Shown here piece by piece: positions 35,026 to 41,604 of a stretch of DNA of 41,604 nucleotides. This stretch comes from Planctomycetia bacterium. Its GTDB lineage: Bacteria; Planctomycetota; Planctomycetia; Pirellulales; UBA1268. A program made the position numbers and the translations under genes. The stretch is from the NCBI GenBank assembly GCA_021414115.1, contig JAIOPD010000040.1, forward strand, positions 1-41,604, in the 5' to 3' direction. Under the pieces are notes generated by a model, which saw nothing but the letters and a program-made list of their open reading frames with translations, ran no database searches and was not told the DNA's origin. The first letter of the stretch is position 1, and the number at the start of each line of letters is the position of its first letter.

Positions 35026-36678
35026 TCAGCCGTCCGTGGCGATCATCCGCTTGAGATCGGCGAGCGTGCCGGCGTCGGCGGGCTCCTTGTCCTTTCGCCA
35101 GCGGATGATCCGCGGGAAGCGGACGGCCACGCCCGACTTGTGTCGCGTCGAGAGCGACACGCCCTCGAAGGCGAGCTGCATCACGAGCGTGGGCGTGCAG
35201 ATCCGCACCGGCCCGTGTTTCTCGAGCGTCGTGGCGCGGACGATGCGGTCGATCTCCACGATCTCCGCGTCGGTGAGCCCGGAGTAGGCCTTGGCGACCG
35301 TGACGAGCTTGCCGTCGTGCCAGAGGCCGAGCGTGTAATCGCTGTGGAGACCCGCGCGGCGGCCGTGGCCGGCCTGCGCGTAGAGGATGACCGCATCGAT
35401 CTCCAAGGGCTCCACTTTCCACTTCCACCAGTCGCCCTTCGTGCGGCCGACGGCATACGGGCTCGAGAGCCGCTTCAGCATCAGCCCTTCGACGCCCCGC
35501 GACCGCGACTCGGCGCGGCAGACGGCGAGCTCGGCCCAGGAGTCGCCGGTCACGAGCGGCGAGAGGAAGATGCGTCCCGCGTCGGCCGACGCCGTGCCCG
35601 CGAGCAGGTCGGTGAACGGTGTGGCGACCAGGGCCTCGAGCCACCGTCGCCGCTGGACGAGCGGCTGCTGCCGCAGGTCGATGCCGCCTTGCTCCAGCAG
35701 GTCGTAGGCCACGAACACGCACGGTACCTCGGCGAGGATTTTCTTCGTGACCCGCTTGCGGCTGGCCCGCTTCGAAAGCATCGCGAACGGCAGCAACTGT
35801 CCGTCGCGGACCGCGAGCAGCTCGCCGTCGAGCACGGTGCCTTCCGGCAATGAGCCTCCTGCGGCGACGATCTCGGTGAAGGCATCGTTCACCAGTTCCT
35901 CGCCGCGGCTCCAGACGGTCACGTCGTCGCCGCGACGCACGAGCTGGGCCCGCATGCCATCCCACTTCCACTCCGCCTGCCATGCGGTCACGCCGCCGAG
36001 ATCCTCGGCCACGTGCTCCACGAGCGTGCGGTCGAGCGCCGACGCAAGAAAGAAGGGATAGGGCCGCCGGCTGTCGGTCGTCGTCTCCTCCGGGGCGAGC
36101 AGTCGCGTGAAGGCGGCGCCGTCGGCCGGCGGCTCACCCATCAGCCGGTGGGCCATCTCGGCCTGTTCGACATCGGCGAGCTCGGCGAGCGCGCGGGCCA
36201 CGAGTGTTCGCGACACGCCCACGCGGAGGCCACCGGTGAGCAGCTTGTGCCAGACGATCCGCTCCCGCGGAGCGAGCCGCTGCCAGACGGCCGTCACGAC
36301 CTCGCGCTTGCGGGCATCGTCGGCGCCGCGAAGGTCGTGGATCGTGGTCTGCATCGCCTCGGCGAGACCGAGGTCGGAGGCCGAGGCGGCCGGCGAGTCG
36401 CACTCGGGCAACAGAAGCGCGAGCGTTTCGGCGAGATCGCCGACATGCGCATAGCACTCCTCGACGAGCCACGCCGGGTAGCCGGTGGCCGCGGCGGCCC
36501 ACTCGCGGAGTTGGACGGTCGAGATGCTGCGGAGCTGCCGTCCTCCTGAGAGCACGGCCAGCGCCGCAGCCGCGTCGGCGGCGGGGGCAGCCGCGAAGTA
36601 GTCCCGCAGGGCGGCCACTTTCTCCGTGATGCTCGCCGTGCCGTCGAGCCGCCAATAGAGTTCGGTGAAGCGTTTCAT
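35026..36678 (-). CDS. ATP-dependent DNA ligase (ligase-associated repair module)
   Basis: A 550-aa ATP-dependent ligase. The adenylation motif is [10 protein letters not shown], with the AMP-binding lysine near residue 230, then [32 protein letters not shown] and EGLMLKR, and the [17 protein letters not shown] motif V region. The N-terminal 200 residues are the alpha-helical DNA-binding domain ([11 protein letters not shown]). The C-terminal OB domain ends with [16 protein letters not shown] 36678 gives the family N-terminus and a 13-bp gap from the exonuclease stop. The family works with the MBL exonuclease, DEXH helicase and PdeM in double-strand DNA damage response. Confidence 0.93.
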   Translation of the reverse strand: MKRFTELYWRLDGTASITEKVAALRDYFAAAPAADAAAALAVLSGGRQLRSISTVQLREWAAAATGYPAWLVEECYAHVGDLAETLALLLPECDSPAASASDLGLAEAMQTTIHDLRGADDARKREVVTAVWQRLAPRERIVWHKLLTGGLRVGVSRTLVARALAELADVEQAEMAHRLMGEPPADGAAFTRLLAPEETTTDSRRPYPFFLASALDRTLVEHVAEDLGGVTAWQAEWKWDGMRAQLVRRGDDVTVWSRGEELVNDAFTEIVAAGGSLPEGTVLDGELLAVRDGQLLPFAMLSKRASRKRVTKKILAEVPCVFVAYDLLEQGGIDLRQQPLVQRRRWLEALVATPFTDLLAGTASADAGRIFLSPLVTGDSWAELAVCRAESRSRGVEGLMLKRLSSPYAVGRTKGDWWKWKVEPLEIDAVILYAQAGHGRRAGLHSDYTLGLWHDGKLVTVAKAYSGLTDAEIVEIDRIVRATTLEKHGPVRICTPTLVMQLAFEGVSLSTRHKSGVAVRFPRIIRWRKDKEPADAGTLADLKRMIATDG

Positions 36679-36691
36679 CGCCGCGTGCCCC

Positions 36692-37819
36692 TCACGGAGC
36701 CTCCGTGGCGGGTGCGTCGTTTTCATTGCCCTCGGCGTCGCTCACGTCGTCATCATCGCCCGTCGCGGCGGCATCGGGCGTGGCTTCGCCCGTGAACCGC
36801 GTCGGCAGCACCGCCGCGTCGAGGCCGCGGGACTCGCGGAGGTAGCGGGCCAGCGCATCGCTGAACCCGTGGGTCGCGAGCACACGCCGGGCGCCGGTCG
36901 CGTCGATCGCCGCGAGCAGGCCCGGGAAGTCGGCATGGTCGGACACGGCAAAACCCTTGTCGAAGCCGCGGCGGCGGCGGACGCCCCGCAGCATCATCCA
37001 GCCGGACGCCATCGCCACGCTCGATTCCCCGAAGAGATTGAGCCACGAACTGCCGAGCACGCTCGGCGGTGCGATCACGAGCGCCCGGCCGTCACCCACG
37101 CGTCGCGCCCGCGGCGGCACGCGGTCGATCGGGGGCAGCCGCACACCGCTGGCCCGGTAGGCTTCGACGAGCTTCATGACCGCGCCGTGGGCCACGATCG
37201 GTCCGATCGACGGGTCGACCATCGCCGCCAGCCGCTGCGCCTTGCCAAGCGAGTAGGCCAGCAGCACGCTCGTGCGGCCGGCGTCGCGGTTGGCTCGCCA
37301 CCAGGCATTGATCTCGGCGGCGATCTCGTCGGGGCTCTGCCAGCGGTAGACGGGCAGGCCGAACGTCGACTCCGTCACGAAGACGTCGCAGGGCACGTGC
37401 TCGAAGGAAGCGCAGGTCGGGTCGTGGTGGAGCTTGTAGTCGCCGGTCACCACCCACGTCGTGCCACCGTGCTCGACCCGCACCTGGGCCGAGCCGAGCA
37501 GGTGGCCCGCGGGGTGGAGCGACACCTTCACCCCGTTGATCGACATGCTCTCGCCGCGGCGGAGCGTGTCGATCGGCGCTCCACCGCCGATCCGCGAGCG
37601 AAGCACGAGCTTTCCTTCGGTGGCGCAGAGGTAACGGTCGCAGCCGGCACGCGCGTGGTCGGCGTGGGCATGCGTGATCACCGCCCGCGGCACCCGCCGC
37701 CAGGGATCGATGTAGAAATCCCCCTGCTCGCAATACAGGCCCGACTCGGTGACGACCAACAGATCCGACACGGCACGCTCGCTGAAGATCCCGCTGCGAC
37801 AGGCGGGGAGGTCGATCAC
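36692..37819 (-). CDS. Ligase-associated MBL-fold exonuclease
   Basis: A 375-aa metallo-beta-lactamase-fold nuclease of the SNM1/CPSF-related group. [13 protein letters not shown] carries the HxHxDH metal site, with [36 protein letters not shown] and [14 protein letters not shown] giving the remaining ligands. Between them the [15 protein letters not shown]-terminal segment is typical of the ligase-associated family. GTG 37819 is used; GTG 37771 just before [11 protein letters not shown] is a good alternative. The C-terminal tail is acidic ([17 protein letters not shown]). It is the first gene of the exonuclease-ligase pair. Confidence 0.9.
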   Translation of the reverse strand: MIDLPACRSGIFSERAVSDLLVVTESGLYCEQGDFYIDPWRRVPRAVITHAHADHARAGCDRYLCATEGKLVLRSRIGGGAPIDTLRRGESMSINGVKVSLHPAGHLLGSAQVRVEHGGTTWVVTGDYKLHHDPTCASFEHVPCDVFVTESTFGLPVYRWQSPDEIAAEINAWWRANRDAGRTSVLLAYSLGKAQRLAAMVDPSIGPIVAHGAVMKLVEAYRASGVRLPPIDRVPPRARRVGDGRALVIAPPSVLGSSWLNLFGESSVAMASGWMMLRGVRRRRGFDKGFAVSDHADFPGLLAAIDATGARRVLATHGFSDALARYLRESRGLDAAVLPTRFTGEATPDAAATGDDDDVSDAEGNENDAPATEAP

Positions 37820-37922
37820 TCGGCCGGTGCCGCGCGATCAACCCTTGAGAATACGGTACTTCCAGCGGTCCTGTGGCTCCGGTCTTCCCGTGCCCTCTCG
37901 CCCGGACGTTCGCTCAGGGCTC

Positions 37923-38053
37923 GGGGCTGCCCGTACCCCGTCGCCGGACGTTCGCTCCGGGCATCCTGCCCTTCGCTCACTCGATGCTGCCTGCGCTTCG
38001 GCATCCTGCCTGCGCTGGTCAGCAACGCCGGCTCTCGGGGCACGGGCAGCCCC
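37923..38053 (+). repeat. Repeat element A, copy 3
   Basis: Same orientation and core as copy 2, including CGATGCTGCCTGCGCTTCGG. The left arm differs (GTACCCCGTCGCCGG) so the inverted repeat is imperfect. It lies in the 285-bp gap before the exonuclease gene. Confidence 0.85.
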
Positions 38054-38076
38054 TCGCTACGTTCATGCCCTGCGCT

Positions 38077-38105
38077 CGGGGCTGCCTGCGCCCCGTCACG
38101 TTCGC
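38077..38105 (+). repeat. Half copy of repeat element A
   Basis: CGGGGCTGCCTGCGCCCCGT followed by CACGTTCGCT is a left arm and first core bases of element A, 24 bp after copy 3 and touching the stop of the small secreted protein. Confidence 0.6.
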
Positions 38106-38455
38106 TACCGATACGCTTGGCTGCCGACGGCCGGGAATCGATAGCCGCCGAATCCAAGAGGGGCGTAGGTCGGCCAGTCGCCAGGGGTCACTCCCGGAGG
38201 CGTGCCGTACATCTTCCAGGTCGGTGTGCGGGGATTCGTCGGGGGCACGAAATACTTGGGTCGCGTGCCGTGGCCGGTCACATAGGGCGAGGCGCCGGGG
38301 GCATAGGGAGCCTGCTTCTGCGGCGTGCCGAGTGACGCGGCGGAGCGGGGCCCGCTGAACCAGCGGCGGCCGGCGGCCTCGGCGCGGCCGGAGACCGACA
38401 CCGCGACGAGCAGGGCGAAGAGGACGGCGGTCAGCGGAAGCGACAGACGGCGCAC
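38105..38455 (-). CDS. Small secreted protein of unknown function
   Basis: A 116-aa protein with a clear signal peptide (LPLTAVLFALLVAVSVSG, likely cut after AEA near residue 27). The mature part is Pro/Gly/Tyr-rich (GTPQKQAPYAPGASPYV, FVPPTNPRTPTWKMYGTP) with no known domain. Start is GTG 38455, as no ATG is available in frame; the signal peptide supports it. It is followed at its 3' end by element A copies. Confidence 0.55.
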   Translation of the reverse strand: MRRLSLPLTAVLFALLVAVSVSGRAEAAGRRWFSGPRSAASLGTPQKQAPYAPGASPYVTGHGTRPKYFVPPTNPRTPTWKMYGTPPGVTPGDWPTYAPLGFGGYRFPAVGSQAYR

Positions 38456-38579
38456 GAGGAACGTTCCCAGACGGCGAATGTTGAGGCCTCGATAGAGTAT
38501 CGGTCGCCGCGGCCGTTGGCCTTCGTGAGGCTTCCGCTGGCGCGAACGGCACGGATTGCGCCGGTCGTAGGGATGCCCG

Positions 38580-40223
38580 TTACTCCCGCGCCGCCGGCGT
38601 TTCGTTCGGGACGGCTCCGGCCCAGCGGACGTCCATCTTCATGCCGTAGACCTTTTCAAACAGGTCGGTGCGGCGCTCGGCGCCCCAGATATCGGCCTGC
38701 GGCTCCTGGTCGGCCACCACGTCGAGCACGACGCGGCCATCGTCAACCCGGGCGAACACGTCGCGGACCTGCTGCGACCGGCTGCGGTCGAGGCCGCCGG
38801 CCACTCGCAGGATCGCCGCCATCCGCTGCACGCGACGCTGGTCGTCGGACGAAAGCCGCGAAAGGTTTTCGTGCTTGCGCTTGGGATGGGCGCCGCGGTG
38901 ATACCGGGCCACGTTGGCGATCATTTCGATGTCGTGCGACCGCAAGCCAGGCAGGCGGCTGTTGCGGATCAGGTGATAGCTGTGCTTGTGGTGCTGGTCG
39001 TAGTTGATGACGTAGCCGACGTCCTGGAGCCGCGCGGCGCATTCCAGCAGCAGCCTGTCGCCGGAAGGGAGCTCCAGCGGCACGGCGAGTTGCTCGAAGA
39101 TCCTGCCGGCGAGCGTGGCCACCTTGCGGCCGTGTTCGAGCTCGCCGGAGCAGGCGGCCGCGAGCCGTTCGATGGCGGCCTCGCGGTGTGCGGCATCGTC
39201 TGCCTCGCCGCCGACCGCCGTCTCCTCGATCATCTCGCGGAGGAGCCCGTCGCGGACACCGCGGGTGTGGATCGCGAGCGTGTTGACGCGGAACCGCCGC
39301 ATGAGCGCGTCGACGATCGTCAGGCCCGCGATGATGATGTCGGCCCGGTCGGGCGTCATGCCGGGGATGCCGCGGCGGGCCCGCAGGGGAATCTTCCGCA
39401 GCCTGTCGAGCAGGTGGTGAACCTCGGCCTGGGAGATCGTGTAGCCCGCCACCGGCACGTCGAACTCCCGCTTGGCGGCCATCATCAGCTCGGCGAGCGT
39501 CGTGAACGTGCCGCCACAGCCGACGAGCAGGTGCGGCGCGAACAGCGGCCGCGTCGTCCGCTTCTTGAGGACGCCGTTGATTTCCTCGTCGAGACGTTCC
39601 AGTGCACGGAGCGCGTCGGCCCCCTCGCAACACTCGCCGAGGCCAAACTGCTCGGTGAGGCGGACGGCGCCCAGCGGCGTCGAGAAGATCGACTCGATGA
39701 GGTTGCCCGTGGCGAACACGATCTCGGTGCTGCCGCCGCCGATGTCGGCCACGACGGTGTTGCGGCCGGAGAGGTCGAAGGCGTGTTGCACGCTGGAGAA
39801 GGCGAGGCGGGCCTCGCGCTCGCCCGAGATCACTTCGACCTCGAGTCCGACCTCTTCGCGGACGCGGCGACAGAACTCGGGCCCGTTTCGCGACTCCCGG
39901 ACGGCACACGTCGCGATCGTTCGCAGGCGGGTCACCTGATACCCGGTCGCGATCTCCTTGAAGGTGCGGAGCGCGGCGACCGTGCGGTCCATCGAGTCGT
40001 CATCGAGCCGACCCTCGGACGAAACGCTGCGGCCGAGTCGTGTGGGCTCCCGCTCTTCGTCGAGAATCCTGTAGTTCCCCCCCCGCAGGGCCTCGGCCAC
40101 GAGCAGGCGGACCGAGTTGGAGCCGATGTCGATCGCCGCCAGCCGACACGCCAGGTCGGCGGAGAGGTAGATCTGTCTGTCTTCGCCAACGTGGCTCGGT
40201 TGGGTCACGAGTGGTGATTCCAT
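38580..40223 (-). CDS. ppx: Ppx/GppA family phosphatase with C-terminal HD-like domain
   Basis: A 547-aa exopolyphosphatase/guanosine pentaphosphatase family protein. AAIDIGSNSVRLLVAEAL, IATCAVRESRNG and VVADIGGGSTEIVF are the ASKHA-fold ATPase motifs, with VGCGGTFTTLAELM and TRGVRDGLLREM after. The last 200 residues are HD-like helices. The expected HD pair reads ARLQDVGYV: Gln replaces the His, so the HD metal site is probably inactive, while HHKHSYHLI is kept. ATG 40223 is just 36 bp from the divergent ribF start. Ppx versus GppA specificity is not resolved. Confidence 0.85.
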   Translation of the reverse strand: MESPLVTQPSHVGEDRQIYLSADLACRLAAIDIGSNSVRLLVAEALRGGNYRILDEEREPTRLGRSVSSEGRLDDDSMDRTVAALRTFKEIATGYQVTRLRTIATCAVRESRNGPEFCRRVREEVGLEVEVISGEREARLAFSSVQHAFDLSGRNTVVADIGGGSTEIVFATGNLIESIFSTPLGAVRLTEQFGLGECCEGADALRALERLDEEINGVLKKRTTRPLFAPHLLVGCGGTFTTLAELMMAAKREFDVPVAGYTISQAEVHHLLDRLRKIPLRARRGIPGMTPDRADIIIAGLTIVDALMRRFRVNTLAIHTRGVRDGLLREMIEETAVGGEADDAAHREAAIERLAAACSGELEHGRKVATLAGRIFEQLAVPLELPSGDRLLLECAARLQDVGYVINYDQHHKHSYHLIRNSRLPGLRSHDIEMIANVARYHRGAHPKRKHENLSRLSSDDQRRVQRMAAILRVAGGLDRSRSQQVRDVFARVDDGRVVLDVVADQEPQADIWGAERRTDLFEKVYGMKMDVRWAGAVPNETPAARE

Positions 40224-40259
40224 GAGGTCGAACCCAGCATACCTTCGCCACGTTACACT

Positions 40260-41267
40260 ATGGACCCCGAGAGTGGATTTCGAGTCACGTCGGCTACGTC
40301 CGCACCCGTGCAGCACCTTTCCGCCCCGATCGTTTTTGCCCCCGAAGGCACCACGCCGCTGACGGCCTGCGTCGTGGCGGTGGGCAACTTCGACGGCGTG
40401 CATGTCGGTCATGCGGCGATTGCAGCCCGACTGCGGGCGGCTGCGGCCCGACTCGGCGTGCCCGGCGTCGTCCTCACGTTCGACCCGCACCCCGCCAGCG
40501 TGCTGCGGCCCGAGCGGGCGCCGACGCCGCTCACCACGCCTCGCCGCCGCGCGGAACTGCTGCTCGCCCTGGGCGTCGATGCCGTGCAGGTGCAGCCTGC
40601 GGACGCCGCGCTCTTGGCGCTCGAGGCCGAAGCCTTCTATGGGGACGTCCTCCGCGGCCGGCTTCGCGCCCAGGGAATCGTCGAGGGGGCCGACTTTCGC
40701 TTCGGCGCCCGGCGGACCGGTGACGTGCGGCTGCTGGAGACGCTCTGCCGCCGCGACGGGGTGGAACTCGAGGTCGTGCCGCCGGTGGTGGTCGATGGCG
40801 AGCCCGTGTCGAGCTCGCGGCTGCGGGCCCTCATCGCTGCCGGCCGCGTCCGCGACGCCAACACGCTGACAACCGCCGCCTACCGCCTCTCCGGGACGGT
40901 CGTGACCGGCGCCCGCCGCGGCTCCGGCATCGGCTTCCCCACGGCCAACCTCGCGGGGATCACCACGCTCTTGCCGGCCAACGGCGTCTACGCGGCACGG
41001 GCCCACGTGGCGGGCGAGCCCTTTGCCGCCGCGGTACACGTCGGGCCTAACGTGTCGTTTGGCGAGTCGGCGATCTCCGTCGAGGCCCATCTCGTCGGCT
41101 TCCGTGGCGATCTCTACGGACAGTCGCTCGACGTTGACTTCCTCGATCGCGTGCGCGAAACTCGTCGCTTCGACACGGTTGATGATCTGAAGGCGCAACT
41201 CGCCATCGATGTGGCGGCCGCGACTGGCATCGTGGCGGAAGCGGCCGAACCTCACAGGAATGCATGA
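40260..41267 (+). CDS. ribF: Bifunctional riboflavin kinase/FAD synthetase
   Basis: A 335-aa enzyme that phosphorylates riboflavin to FMN and adenylates FMN to FAD. N-terminal nucleotidyltransferase: VVAVGNFDGVHVGHAAIA, VLTFDPHPASVL, IVEGADFRFG and PVSSSRLRALI. C-terminal flavokinase: YRLSGTVVTGARRGSGIGFP, TANL, NGVYAAR and VEAHLVGFRGDLYG. ATG 40260 leaves only 36 bp for divergent promoters; GTG 40308 gives a more usual N-terminus. The stop overlaps the next start (ATGA). Confidence 0.93.
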   Translation: MDPESGFRVTSATSAPVQHLSAPIVFAPEGTTPLTACVVAVGNFDGVHVGHAAIAARLRAAAARLGVPGVVLTFDPHPASVLRPERAPTPLTTPRRRAELLLALGVDAVQVQPADAALLALEAEAFYGDVLRGRLRAQGIVEGADFRFGARRTGDVRLLETLCRRDGVELEVVPPVVVDGEPVSSSRLRALIAAGRVRDANTLTTAAYRLSGTVVTGARRGSGIGFPTANLAGITTLLPANGVYAARAHVAGEPFAAAVHVGPNVSFGESAISVEAHLVGFRGDLYGQSLDVDFLDRVRETRRFDTVDDLKAQLAIDVAAATGIVAEAAEPHRNA

Positions 41268-41604
41268 TGCGACTCGATTGGGCCAGCCTGCTTGACGTGC
41301 TGCGAGGATGCGAGCGGGTGGTGCTCACGAGCCATGTGCGGCCCGACTGCGACGCGCTCGGCAGCGAGCTCGGCATGGCCGGGATCCTCGAGGCGATCGG
41401 GAAGCACGTGCGGATCGTCAATGCCCAGGCCACGCCGGCCAACCTCCGCTGGATCGACCCCCGCGGCAAGATCGAATCGCTTGCGGAGAAGGTGCGGCCC
41501 GCCGACCTCGCTGACCGCGACCTGTTCATCGTGCTCGACACCAGTGCCTGGGCGCAGCTCGGCGCGATGGGCGAGGTGGCCAAGTCGATGCGCGACCGGG
41601 TGCT
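41264..41604 (+). CDS. DHH-family phosphoesterase, NrnA-like (cut by window edge)
   Basis: The first 113 codons of a DHH/RecJ-type phosphoesterase. LTSHVRPDCDALGSELGMAG has the metal-binding S/T-H-x-x-P-D-x-D-x-x-G pattern, and DLFIVLDTSAW supplies the next Asp. This is the NrnA (nanoRNase/pAp phosphatase) layout; oligoribonuclease activity is a family expectation. It overlaps ribF by 4 nt; ATG 41267 is an equivalent start. The DHHA1 domain lies beyond the window. Confidence 0.85.
   Translation, partial: MMRLDWASLLDVLRGCERVVLTSHVRPDCDALGSELGMAGILEAIGKHVRIVNAQATPANLRWIDPRGKIESLAEKVRPADLADRDLFIVLDTSAWAQLGAMGEVAKSMRDRV

Noticed and set aside
40224-41255. Continuation of the ppx frame antisense to ribF, giving an 891-aa protein
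   Set aside because: The normal Ppx N-terminus begins at about 40223; the extra 340 residues mirror ribF codons and lack any recognisable domain.

Overview
The window is a gene-dense, GC-rich bacterial chromosome segment with 39 recognisable protein genes or gene remnants. I saw no tRNA or rRNA gene, CRISPR array or transposase. The mixture suggests a planctomycete of the Pirellulales type: a planctomycete-style beta-barrel protein remnant, pyrophosphate-dependent phosphofructokinase, weak Shine-Dalgarno use, and many short GC-rich repeats between genes. This assignment is inference, because no marker gene fixes it.

Layout. 1-2073: the start of a minus-strand gene behind a good sigma-70-like promoter, an MNT/HEPN toxin-antitoxin pair, and a beta-barrel gene broken by a frameshift and a stop. 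2319-15833: a surface-polysaccharide locus. It holds a fused GT2 glycosyltransferase/MOP flippase, a GT10 fucosyltransferase, an FkbM methyltransferase, a GT2, rfbF-rfbG-rfbH (CDP-4-keto-3,6-dideoxyglucose synthesis), an NAD-dependent sugar epimerase/reductase, a split transketolase pair and a large GT-C-like membrane protein. 15919-20438: a HAD phosphatase, a PD-(D/E)XK-like protein, a TMTC-like membrane protein convergent with a DPM1-like polyprenyl-phosphate sugar synthase, and a papain/transglutaminase-like protein. 20747-25138: a secreted Gly/Trp/Cys-repeat protein, then hisD-hisC-hisB. 25347-28559 (minus): accB-accC-pfp. 28645-29442: a 5'-shortened NAD(P)HX dehydratase. 29463-37819: the four-gene ligase-associated DNA repair module (PdeM nuclease, DEXH helicase, ATP-dependent ligase, MBL exonuclease). 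Its helicase gene has lost an internal segment, and an opposite-strand arsenic operon (aquaporin, ArsC, DUF6428) sits in its middle. 38105-41604: a small secreted protein, Ppx/GppA, ribF and the start of an NrnA-type DHH phosphoesterase.

How it works together. The polysaccharide genes could supply a CDP-activated dideoxy sugar. The neighbouring transketolase pair may extend it with a two-carbon branch, and the fucosyl, GT2 and FkbM enzymes would assemble and decorate the glycan. Polyprenyl-phosphate sugar synthases sit beside GT-C-like membrane proteins, which fits periplasmic glycosylation.

The strongest leads are the putative branched-sugar pathway, the fused synthase-flippase, the TMTC/DPM1 pair, two families of palindromic repeats at gene ends and around the arsenic cassette, and a promoter/operator motif shared by two distant genes. 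At least two genes are broken; assembly error should be excluded before reading biology into that.
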